Assembly (NCBI GenBank): GCA_009733715.1
Contig: WMKJ01000081.1
Coordinates: 1 to 60,749 of the forward strand
DNA: 60,749 nucleotides
Direction: 5' to 3'
DNA from: Herpomyces periplanetae
Taxonomy: Eukaryota; Ascomycota; Laboulbeniomycetes; Herpomycetales; Herpomycetaceae
Below are positions 18,622 through 28,930 of this stretch, in pieces (the first letter of the stretch is position 1; the number at the start of each line of letters is the position of its first letter). Below the pieces are notes generated by a model, which saw only the letters and a list, made by a program, of their open reading frames with translations, did no database searches and was not told where the DNA came from. Position numbers and translations under genes: made by a program.

Positions 18622-21600
18622 ATGACAGTAAGTGAAGGAGGAACGTAAGAGTATAGAATTGTTAACATGAATAAATTATAGGCAAGTCATGGCGATGACT
18701 CGGATAAAGTGTCGCGGTTGGTTCAGGCCTTAGATGATGCGCGTTGTGCGGGTCGTTGGAGTGAACTACCGGACATGGTGAAGAAACTGGAGCGGTATGC
18801 GCCGCAACGAAAGTGTAAGTAGTTGGAGGAAGAGGAGGGTTTATGAAAAAAGGGAATTTTAACTTGGGAGAAAATGAACTGAGAAATGAAATGAGACGAT
18901 GTATAGGCCTTGCTCAAACTATTAAAGCGGAAGCGGAAGTGTATTGCTTATTATCCAAGGGAAGTGAAGCAACGGATTTAACGGGAAGTCTTACAGCGTT
19001 GTTACCGCTGGTACATTCTCTGGCAAAAGAGCAAAAATTATTGTATCCGGAAGATTCGTTTGAAGGTATTGTGTGTGCAGCGTGGATTCATCAAAGTTTG
19101 GCAGATTTATCGGCAGCAATTGCTTTAATACCGATTGATGTTGTGGGAGCGTTTGAGGGATTTTCCAAGGAAATAAAGGAAAAGCGAAATTGGATTAGAG
19201 TGTGTGCAATTAAAGCCGTGGTAATGCGAGGACAATTTCACGAGAAAAACTCAAATTATGAAGAAGCTATTCGAACGTATTCATCGATTTTACCCTACAT
19301 TTCATCGGCGGGAGGAACAGTGGCCGGTCAACTGTCCCAGTGGAGTTTAAGGTTATTGGGGAATTTATGTCATGCGTACACAATATCGAGTTCACTGGAT
19401 AATGAAGAGATTGGTAAAGTGTTGGGAGCATTTCGAATGTGGGCATCACACTGGTATAATTTACCGGGGGACTCTGAGAAGTTGGAAAAGTGGAATCGAG
19501 ATTTATGGTTTGCCTATTATAATTTGGTAAGTAATATTAATCAACTTGGATTTGTATGCGATGGAAGATCCGATGAATTTCATCCTAAGATCAATTTTCA
19601 CCCGGAACTCCTAAGTGAAGTTGAATTAAAGGGGTCCAAGTACGCTCAAAGTTGTGAACTTAAAAAAGTTGAAAATACATATGAACTTTTGATCAGTGGA
19701 GTGCGGGACTTTCCACGACAAGGAGAACAGAATGTGGAAGTTGAAATGTTGGTGGAAGCGGTGATGAAGAATTGGCATATATTCAGTGGAGAGAGTTGGA
19801 AGGATGAGGAAGTGGGAGGTGGAGGTAAAGAAGCCATTACACGAGGAGTACTTGGATTCTTGTATAGAAGTGCACAAAAGCTCTTTTTATCGAGTAGAAT
19901 TCTTCGCCATTTGTTCGTTGTTCACGCAGCTCTAGGGGAGTTTGAATTAGCCATGAAAGCTTTTGAAACGTATGTGAAGCTTATGGAAAGCAGACATAGT
20001 GGATGTGGTGGGGGGGATAAAGATACGGAAAATGGATTCATTTGGACGATTTGTGAAGCTATACAGATGATTTGCAAGTTTGGGAGTTATGAGAATGTCA
20101 AAGAGTTGGAATGGGTGTGTGAATTGCTTGAGGGAGAATTAGGAGGTGATAAAGATGAACTGGATAATGAATTGGGAGGAAAATTTGTGGCATTGACATT
20201 TAGAAGTTTGGGAATTGGGAATGCGTATATCTCACGATGGACGAACGATGTAGCAAGTCGAGCGGGGAGGCAGAGTAGAGCTGTTAATTATTTGCGAAAG
20301 TCGTTGGACTCGATTTACAATTGCTCGGATAGTTTAGAATCCAAGTATCATCTTGCTTTGGTTATGGCAGAAATGAGAGACATTGACGGGGCTATTAAAG
20401 TGGTTAAGCAAGCTTTGGTATCACAAAAAGGGCGATGTGTTGAAGCAGAGTTCAAATTTTACAGTGAGCCGGAAAAGTATGCAAGTGAACGAAATCTTAT
20501 TCCGTTTTGGCATTTATTGGCTTTGTTGTTATCATCACGCTCTGAATATAGTGCAGCATTAAGGTTTTGTGATGCAGTTTTCGAACAATTTCGCGATCCA
20601 GTTACCTTGTTTGGGCCATTTAATCAGGACTGTCGAAGTAAGTCCAGTGGGAAATACGGCGGCAAACCAGTGGTAGATGTCATGAATTTTTTTGAAAAGG
20701 AATCTCTATTACAGGTGAAAATGACCCAAGTAAGGTTGGTTGAAGCAATGGATGGACCTCTGGCAGCTGTTGGACAATGTGGAGAATTATTTGCCATGTA
20801 TTCAAGAGTAATTGGTGATGCTCATAGCTCGATGAATAAATTGGGAGATGGTCTAAATAATGGCTGTGATGGTGGATCCAGTGTAGTTAATGATGGTGGG
20901 GATACTCGCGGATGGGTGTTTGGACGAATAAAAGCTTCTAGAAAAACGGAATCTTCTGCTTTACCATATGTCAGTACGAGTTCAAGGCCTGGAACGCGAA
21001 ATTCAACTACAGCTGGTACGATTACATCGACTACTACGACGATAACGGCCATGCTGGATGATGGACCGAATGTTTTACGGAAGAGTTATCGCCAAAATAG
21101 TTTACATCGTGTAGAAAGCGTTAACTTTCACCGGGCTAGTTCAAGCGGAGTGGTTGAGGGAAGAATCGTTAGTACGGGAACCACGAGCAACGGACCGTCT
21201 AATCGGCCTAGATCGTCGGCGGGAACACTATCGTCGAATCGCGATATCACAGCGGGGACGGTAAATCCAGCGTTTGCAACACTGAAAAGAGAGAGTATTC
21301 CCAACTTGTTATTACCCCAAATCGATGGAAATCTAGTGAATAGTAAAGGAAACTTTGGAATTAATATCACGGACGAAGCAAATGGTACAGTACCAGGTTC
21401 ATCGAGTGCAAGACGAAGTAAACTGGTCGAGCCGGTGTTTTGCTTTATTCAGAAAGAGTTTCACGAGGACAGATTGAATCGGCTGGAAGATGAAATGATT
21501 CCCTTTCCTAGATTCTCCGAGCGCATTGAATTAACCAGACAGCTTTCCGTATTGATTGAAATCTGGAATTTTGTTGCTGGGCTTTATGTGCGCGCAAACC

Positions 21601-22289
21601 TTGTGACGGAAGCCAATGAAGCTCTTAATGAAGCCAAAGAAATCATCGTGAGATTGGAGTGTGATACGCTGAAGGAACATCCCCGAGCAAAATCCCTGAC
21701 CACGACTCCATGGCGCCGGGGCAAAAGCGTCGACGAACTTTGGGCAGACATTTGGGCCCAGCGAGGATTAATTTTCCGCCAGCTTTCCCGAAAATTCGAG
21801 TCCATTGAGTGCTTCGAACAGGCTCTTATCCGCTTTCCAAACCACCTAAATGCTTCGATTGGGCTGTCGGAAATTCTCCTTGAGATTTACAATGCCCAAA
21901 TCCCCATCGAGCGCACGGAAAATATTCCCGAAGAGTTACCTGCTTCGTTGATTGCGTCGCTGGCGCTCACCGAGCTGGGAAAACGGCTCACTACATCCCA
22001 GCACTCCGAGCATTCATCACCATCTCCATCACCATCGCCATCCCAGGTTCATGCCCACCGTCTGCACCGCATTTCTGCCCTGGACCGCCTGTTTATGATT
22101 CTATCCATCGTCACCAAACTTGGAATCGGCTGGGACTCGTCAGAAGCTTGGTTTTTACTGGCCCAAACCTACGAAGCGACAAACCAAACCGTAAAGGCCA
22201 AAGAAATCTACCGGTGGTGCGTCGAACTGGAAGATTCTCGTCCCCTGCGAAGCTGGAAATGTCTCGACTTTGTCGGCTATTTAACTTGA
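18622..22289 (+). CDS. YPP1: Ypp1/TTC7-like adaptor of the PI4-kinase complex
   Basis: TPR protein that links the PI4-kinase Stt4 to Efr3 at the plasma membrane. Proposed exons are 18622..18627 (just ATG ACA), 18682..18814 and 18907..22289, for 1173 residues. Exon 2 encodes VQALDDARCAGRWSELPDMV and ERYAPQRK, joined to CLAQTIKAEAEVY, the conserved Ypp1 N-terminus. GAFRMWASHWYNLPGDSEKL near residue 190 and the TPR-rich C-terminal third (ELTRQLSVLIEIWNFVAGLY near residue 900) are family features. Residues about 680-830 are a Ser/Thr-rich linker. The six-base first exon is inferred: the GTAAGT donor and a TTAACAT...TAG acceptor fit, and the frame upstream of exon 2 is closed by a stop. Confidence 0.85.
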
Positions 22290-22318
22290 CTTATTTACAC
22301 TGGTTGCTACCTTTGAAT

Positions 22319-23589
22319 TCACCCAACTTCGCTGCTCTTTTCCAAAATATCTACTCCGTCCCGTATTATCCCCACCAACGCCCCCATTTGAATCGTCTCA
22401 TTTGCTCCCAAACTCAGCCTATACTCTATATCTGCTAATCCTTTTATCCACTTCATCACTGCTTTTTCATCCACTTCCAACTCCATAAGTGACTCAAATA
22501 ATCCAGTTATCATGTCCGTCAGTGCTATACCTTTATTTCTCATTGTAGTTATCACATCAAGGCATGTTGTAACATCTCTCGTTTTCAGCAAAGTATCCCG
22601 AATCAATTCAATATCGCCAGGTTGAGGTGATGCTACGCAATCATACACCATCGTCGTCGTGATGACTTCTCCTTTCCCCCCGTTTTCCCCCAGACAGAAT
22701 TCACTCTCCCCCGCTTGTCCAGCTCCTGCGTAGCATGCTTGAAGAACATTTAACGCTCTTCTCATATCCCCTTTGCTCAGCCTAATCAAACTATCAACGG
22801 CATCTTCATTGATTCGTATCCCCTCGTTTTCAATTACTCTTTCCACCAGCACACGAATATCCTTTTCCCCCAACGGACTGAACCGAAATCGTGTACACCG
22901 CGATAAAATCGCCGGACTCAACTTGTGCGTGTAATTGGCAATCAGGCAAAATCGTGTATTCGCCGTATACTTTTCCATAATTCTCCGTAACGCCATTTGA
23001 GCTACGTTCGTCATTGCATCCGCTTCGTCCAAAATCACCAATTTAGCCCGACTCCCGACTCCATCATTCTCTCCCCCTCCTCCTCCTGATCCGCTGAATA
23101 TTTGTCGTGTACTGCTAAAAGTTTTAATTTGCTCCCGCACCACGTCAATTCCTCGATCATCACTCGCGTTTAACTCTAATACCATTTGTCGCATCCCTTG
23201 TTCTCCGTACATCTGCCTTGCTAACGCTAGTATTGTCGACGTTTTACCCGTCCCCGGTGGTCCAAAAAAGAGTAAATGAGGTAAGGACTATTGATTTATC
23301 CCTCTCGTATTAGCCGTCAGACCTCCCTTTGGGTTTTCATCCCATTAGTTTACTAACGTCAACTTCAACAAACCGATTAAGCACTCGTAAAACATCTTTA
23401 TGTCCCGATACATCTGCTAATGTATCCGGTCGATACTTTTCTACCCTAAATATACCCACTCCCATGTTAACCTTCACTCCACAATCTCTATTTTAGTCCA
23501 GTTAACACCTACCATGGTAAATTATCCTCCACCACGCTTCCTTTCTCATGTCTATCATCACCGCGTCCCGCTGTAATATTTGTCGTCAT
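22319..23589 (-). CDS. RFC3: Replication factor C subunit 3 (clamp loader)
   Basis: Small AAA+ subunit of the RFC clamp loader, which opens PCNA onto primed DNA in the nucleus. Exons 23589..23513, 23445..23358 and 23287..22319 give 377 residues. The joins restore DNLPW/VEKYRPDTLADVSGHKDV and NRFVEVD/SLPHLLF. Walker A is GPPGTGKT, followed by LNASDDRGIDVVREQIKTF, Walker B LVILDEADAMT and the SRC arginine-finger motif LSRCTRFRF. An extra Gly-rich loop (GSGGGGGENDGVG) sits before Walker B, and a second Gly/acidic insert lies near residue 260. The reading frame is otherwise complete. It ends 30 bases from the YPP1 stop (tail to tail) and is divergent from ARPC3. Confidence 0.95.
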
Positions 23590-23834
23590 TATATCCAAAT
23601 TATCCCAACGTGTATACCGGCTCCAACAACTCGACCAAATCTCCTCGCTTCATCTCTCCATAAACCATTCCGCCGTCCGCCTCCCGTCTCTCCATCAGCA
23701 CGTGACGCATCCACCAAACTCGTCAAATGCGTACCAACATTCCAAGTTCACTCGAACCAAAACTAAAATTCAAGCCTTTTAAAATCACCAAATTCCCCCC
23801 ATACTCTTTCTTCACCGTCACAATCTTGTTCACA
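23590..23834. promoter_or_regulatory. RFC3/ARPC3 divergent promoter
   Basis: 245 bases between start codons, pyrimidine-rich on the plus strand, with a CACGTGAC box at 23699-23706. The small plus-strand frame across it has no recognisable product. Confidence 0.5.
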
Positions 23835-24690
23835 ATGCCGGTACGTGTTTTTATCGTGGATCTACACTTTAATTACAACGTGCTAACAGGGTTTTCAATT
23901 GAGGCTTATCATTCCGTATTTCTCGATGAACCAAACCAGCAATTACTCGGTACGCTAACTTGGATAACTCGTAAATCGCACATCGTGAAAGTACCTACCC
24001 TTCGGTCCAGGTCTGGGAAACTTTCAAAATGTTAACCTCTTTACGAAATTATCTTCAACAGGTAACTTTCCCTTACTACCTCTTAGAACGCGAACCCGTG
24101 GTCCGGCTTTACAGTTACCTGCTCTTCCCCCCAACATTTCAACCGTGGACGTATCCCATGAGTCCTACGACCCCGTCGACGAGATAATTGCTTTGTTTCG
24201 CGCTAATACCTTCTTTCGTAACTTTGAGATAAAGGGTCCGGCTGATCGTTTACTCATTTACGGTATTTTATTCATTTCGGAACTTCTAACAAAGTTAAAG
24301 CCAACCATGAATCGTCGTGATGCCGAAAAGGTATACACCGACGTTTACACTAATTAAATCACCTGCCCCCCCCCCAAAAAAAAATAAACGTTGTGCTACA
24401 CCACTGACTAGTTATCCGTGCTGTTATGCACTCCCCCATAATCACAGGTATTCTTAAACACTGCCCTCGAGTTGAATTTTCCCTTACCCGGTGAACCCAA
24501 CTTCCCCTTAACCCAAGCCTTTGAGTTACCCCAAACACGTTACGAGATCGATACTTTACGACAATATATTTCCCAAGTCCGCCAGGAAATCGCTTCTCGA
24601 TTGCTCGGCCGCATTTACACTAATCAAGACCTTCCGTCCAAGTGGTGGTTAAGCTTCGCTAAGCGCAAGTTCATGGGAATTTCTCTCTAA
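23835..24690 (+). CDS. ARC18: Arp2/3 complex subunit ARPC3 (p21, Arc18)
   Basis: Subunit of the seven-protein Arp2/3 complex that nucleates branched actin at endocytic patches. Four exons: 23835..23840 (ATG CCG only), 23904..23949, 24062..24330 and 24448..24690, giving 187 residues, close to the usual 178. Joined sequence reads MP/AYHSVFLDEPNQQLLG/NFPLLPLR, then DEIIALFRANTFFRNFEIKG, DRLLIYGILFISELL, NFPLPGEPNFPL and SKWWLSFAKRKFM, all collinear with animal ARPC3 (MPAYHS... to PSKWW). The six-base first exon ending MP is supported by the universal MPAYHS start. Intron 3 carries a run of ten C followed by nine A near 24366. Confidence 0.95.
24366..24384. repeat. Poly-C/poly-A homopolymer block in ARPC3 intron
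   Basis: Ten cytosines directly followed by nine adenines within intron 3. A likely slippage hotspot or assembly-sensitive site. Confidence 0.7.
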
Positions 24691-24714
24691 CATACCCTCA
24701 ACTTCCTCCCTTTA

Positions 24715-26524
24715 TTAAGCTGCTCTACGCTTCTTGGAATATGCTCCCCTGGCCTCCACTCGGCCATCAAACGGAATCACTTTGGTTGCCGTAAATATGT
24801 ATCCCTCAGCTCCTCCCCTACATGCCATCATAGGATGTGTACGCCCCGGTAAAATTTGCCACGGTCGTGCTCGTACACTTTGTAACGATGGTGTTAACAA
24901 GGCCGATGGATCTAAGGGAAAATCTTCCATAGAAACGTTCTTCGTGCCCCCATCTTCACTCTCCTCATCTTGACTGTATCGTCGATTATACTCTGCTTTT
25001 CTCTCTTTGCTATACAAATCCATTAGAATCGTTAAAGGCTCTATTGTTGCACTATACACCACCACTTGACTTCCACTCTTTAGAAGCCCAATTGTCGCCT
25101 TCAACACGCTCACCAAGTTCATCGTACTGCCTACCACAAGTCCGTCGAATTCACCCTGTCGTGTTTCATCTACTACCCGTTTAACGCGCTCCCATCGTCT
25201 CCGTTTGCGAAAGTACGTTACTCGTTTCCCACTTTTCATGCTGCTCAATACTTCATCAGTCACTTTTTCTGGCTCCCCGTAGAACGAATCTTTCTCTGGT
25301 TCTAACAGCTGTAACCATGATACGCATCGTAAATTCGTATATAACGGATGACTTGTATCCGGACAACTTGGGTTAAAGCCAAAATACTGTATCAAGCCTA
25401 AGTTAGGCTGAGTATTCGCATGTAACAAGGTTATCGTGTTGGAATTTGCCGACATGGCAGTCCGGTGTAACCGTGCCTTTCCACTTGGTTTGCCACGTCG
25501 AATTCGTAACTGGCTACTGGTGTCGTCTGTGTTACCCTTCTCGCGCATGTATTCTTCATCTTCAACATCAGTATCATCGTTGCAATCGGTGTATAAAATG
25601 TTTAAACGTTCTGCCATTGCTGCAATAATCAGTCCACCTGTTTCATCAACAACTAGCCAGCGTCCACAATAAGTCATGCCTGTGCCATCATTATCACTTA
25701 ATTTGGGTAGCGGTATTTCGGGCATCCATTTAACATTGGCCATGCACATCATAAGTGAAAGTGTTTCCTCACGAAGCTCGAGAATTTTCCCTGGATCGCG
25801 TTCTAAAAAGTAGCGTATAAGTACACCCGTATCTACGGGTAAAACCGAAAATATTTTTAAATACTTCTTTGATTTCCGTAGTGTATATTTTTCACGAGAA
25901 AGTTCGGTTTTTTCGTCAATTCCTGCGTGTGATTGAATGATCTTTTCCACTATCTCTTTACCTGAACCCGTCACCGTTCTTTTTAAAGCTTCGATATCAC
26001 ACATGTCTAACCGTTGTCGTGAACTATCATCAACCGTAAATCGATTAGTACGAACTACCTCTTCCCGCTCAGAAATGTCTGCATCATTGTTAACGTCAGT
26101 ATTATTGTTGTCTGGTGCAGTAGCTGCTGTCTCAGCTGTATTTGGTGTATCATTTTCTCTTTCATCCCGTTGGTACAAAATGGCCGAATTTAATTCCTCC
26201 GCACTGACTATGCGTAATCGTGAAAAAGGTTGATTAACTTTGCGATCCAACAATTCATACGTTAAGTTGAACGGCCGACCGATCAGTAAATTTGCCGGGA
26301 ATGATCCTAGTTTAGGAATGGAAAAATTGCTGTAAAAATACCGCGCTTCGCGCGTCCTTGTTAACTACTCTCCAACATATTGTTAACTATTCTCGCACAC
26401 TCCTCCACGCCTCCCCAATGTTAATATATTATACCTACGTGTTAGGTACTATCTTAATGACCTTAACAGATCCCGATGGCAGCCTTATCGCTATATACGA
26501 ATTAGGCTGAACGTAAGAACTCAT
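24715..26524 (-). CDS. TRM6: tRNA m1A58 methyltransferase non-catalytic subunit TRM6
   Basis: Partner of Trm61 in the nuclear enzyme that makes 1-methyladenosine at position 58 of tRNA, including initiator tRNA. Exons 26524..26439 and 26329..24715 give 566 residues. Exon 1 encodes MSSYVQPNSYIAIRLPSGSV then KVIKIVPN; the join leads to PKLGSFPANLLIGRPFNLTYELLD, the Trm6 signature. GIDEKTELSREKYTLRKSKKYLKIF is another strong match. The Rossmann-like C-terminal half (FDGLVVGSTMNLVSVLKATI, then SQVVVYSATIEPL) lacks a catalytic SAM motif, as expected. Residues about 55-95 are an extra Asn/Asp/Glu-rich segment. It shares a short promoter with MOD5. Confidence 0.95.
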
Positions 26525-26738
26525 TGAACCAGATCCTAAGTCTAACTTGAAATTTGTGCTTCAAATGCTTAAAATTTTTCTAAATCTTCGGCATTAAGTT
26601 CCCTTCGACCGCCACGTGATAATTTCTTAATCATCCACACTCACGTGTCGCGGAGTTTTGAGTGGGTCGACCTAAAGGGAGATCGTGAGATTTACAATTT
26701 TTCAACTTTTCAAGGCGTAGAAGAAATTCCGTACACGA
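26525..26738. promoter_or_regulatory. TRM6/MOD5 bidirectional promoter
   Basis: Only 214 bases separate two divergent tRNA-modification genes. It holds two CACGTG boxes, 26613-26618 and 26642-26647, spaced 29 bases start to start. Confidence 0.55.
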
Positions 26739-28127
26739 ATGCGAGGGCTTTTAGTTAGGGGATTATCGATAAATTATGGCAGATTAATGAGCAGTCAATT
26801 CCACATGAACCAGAATACACCTGCCGGCCCGATTGTCGTGGTGTTGGGGACTACGGGTGTGGGAAAATCCCAATTGGCCGTTGAAGTAGCACGTCAGTTT
26901 AATGGAGAAATTATAAACGCTGATGCTATGCAAATGTACAAAGGATCAGCAATTCTTACGAATAAAGTTTCCCCTGAACAATGTAAGGGTGTACCGCATC
27001 ATTTACTTGATTTTATCGAATTACATGAACAACCCTGGACTGTACAAACATTTGTCACAAAGGCACTTGACATTGTAAGTAACGTTTATATGCCAAAATT
27101 TCTGGTAATATATAAGCTAACCCTAGGTTACATATTGTGAGGGTTAACATGTCATAAGATTAAAGACGTTCATGTACGCAATAAACTACCAGTTATCGTA
27201 GGCGGCTCACATTATTACGTTCAATCACTTATATTTAACGAATCTATTCTCAATTCTAACAATTCCACGGATCAGATTGACAATTACGCGGAACGCTTGG
27301 CTGCACCAACGGATCAATTACTTCGTGAACTTCAAATTCTCGATCCTATTTCCGCCGCAAAATGGCATCCCAATGACCGCCGTAAAATTCAACGTGCCCT
27401 CGAAATTTGTCTCACTACAGGTCAACCAGCTAGTCAAGTTTACGCTTCACAGTCTAAAAACCAAATCTCACTTAGTTCACTATCGCAATACCAGCTTGGA
27501 CAATCTTCTTTTACTCGGTTTCCAACTCTCATACTATGGCCATATATTCCTCTTCCTACCCTCTTTCCTATGCTAGATAGCCGAGTTGATGCTATGATAT
27601 CCGATGGTTTACTTGACGAAGTAATCGCTGCCGAACGCATCCGTCAAACCCTTGATACGGTTGATCCATCGCGCGGGTTTTGGGTGGCTATTGGTTATAA
27701 AGAATTTCGTGAATGCGCTAATTTGGCTTTAAATGGACAATCTACTGATACACTTCTATACCCGAGTATCGACAATACAAAGCGAGCTACACGCCGTTAT
27801 GCAAAGAGTCAATTACGCTGGTTACGTATTAAACTATTAAACTCCGTCAAGTCTGCACACAGTATTAATTCAGCGCAAATCCCAACATCATCAATGTCTC
27901 CATATCTCCATTTATTAGTTTATGAGAATGTGAGGTCCTTTCAATGTGTAACCGAAACTGCTCTCTCATTTACTCAAGCTTTTCTCAATCGAGACCAACT
28001 TTCTTCACCATTTCCATCACTTACTGCTACACAGATTTCTCCTCCTTGCATTACATCTTTACCCGTTTCGACATCTCATGCCGCATTTGACCGCATATTT
28101 ACCAATTCAATGTCCAAATCAAGCTAA
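26739..28127 (+). CDS. MOD5: tRNA dimethylallyltransferase (i6A37)
   Basis: Transfers an isopentenyl group to A37 of certain tRNAs. Exons 26739..27074 and 27159..28127 give 434 residues. The P-loop is VVVLGTTGVGKSQLAVEVAR. DAMQMYKGSAILTNK matches the conserved D(S/A)MQxYKG substrate-binding region, followed by VPHHLLDF. The join leads to RNKLPVIVGGSHYYVQSLI. Then come HPNDRRKIQRALEI, LDSRVDAMISDGLLDEV and AIGYKEF. The first 17 residues are Arg-rich with no acid, like a mitochondrial presequence, and a second Met (MSSQFH) follows, which would suit dual targeting as in yeast Mod5. The usual C-terminal matrin-type C2H2 finger is absent; the protein ends shortly after the last core helices. Confidence 0.95.
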
Positions 28128-28930
28128 CTTCAACTAAACTCGGTGAATCCCTTGAGAAATACCCGCATTATTTAAAATTGCACCACTAGCACTTATTGCA
28201 CCACAGGATCGTAATCCTATATCCCTTAAACCGAGCCAACCCGATCTCATCATCACCCGCAACCAAGCAAAACTTTCCCCTAACCTCGTCACGTGCTACC
28301 AGTCCCGTATGACGTCACTTCTGTGTTCCGGATAAATATTTCTCCTCCCCGTCCGCACGATCGGCGCTTGGCATCGGAACCCTCTCGGAACAACTATGCT
28401 GCGTCGATGACTAATCCACCCGTTCTTTATTTTATGGCCGCCGTTTCCGACTTTTTTGATCCTAAGTTCTTTTCTCGTTTATTTAATGGAATCTATCAAC
28501 TTAACTCAACAATTTCAATTCCTTTTCTTCATCATTTAATTCTAGTTCAAGTAAATACTAAACTTTACCCTACAACTTAATTTTAACACGCTTTACCTTG
28601 TCGCTTCTTTGACGTATTCGATTGTATTTGCCAAACTTTTTCGTTCAATCAATCATTTTATTACACTCCAGTTTGCTCGTCCGCTTCCGACGATGCAGTT
28701 CACAGAATCGTTGTTCGCTCACATGAAAATACTTACGCTGCATCAGCGTGTTCTGCGAATCGGTTCCAAGCCCGTATTTTACTCGTGTTACACGTTTACG
28801 TGTTAATCTGGCTCTCTCGTTTAGCCCGTTGTGTGTGTGCGTTTAGTGGGCTTGATTCGCTAGTTTGCGTTTGCATCTCTACATCTTCGCCTACCGACTC
28901 CGTATTCCCTTTTTACTGCTCGTTACCAAC
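28128..28930. other. MOD5-KEI1 intergenic region
   Basis: About 800 pyrimidine-rich bases. CACGTG is at 28290-28295 and TGACGTCA at 28310-28317. A plus-strand frame near 28400-28470 reads VLYFMAAVSDFFDP, resembling a piece of phosphopantothenoylcysteine synthetase, but no other part of that enzyme was found. No complete gene is seen. Confidence 0.45.
28290..28317. promoter_or_regulatory. CACGTG plus CRE (TGACGTCA) pair
   Basis: A Cbf1/E-box core and a palindromic ATF/CREB core 20 bases apart (start to start), about 620 bases upstream of the KEI1 start and 165 downstream of the MOD5 stop. Confidence 0.4.
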
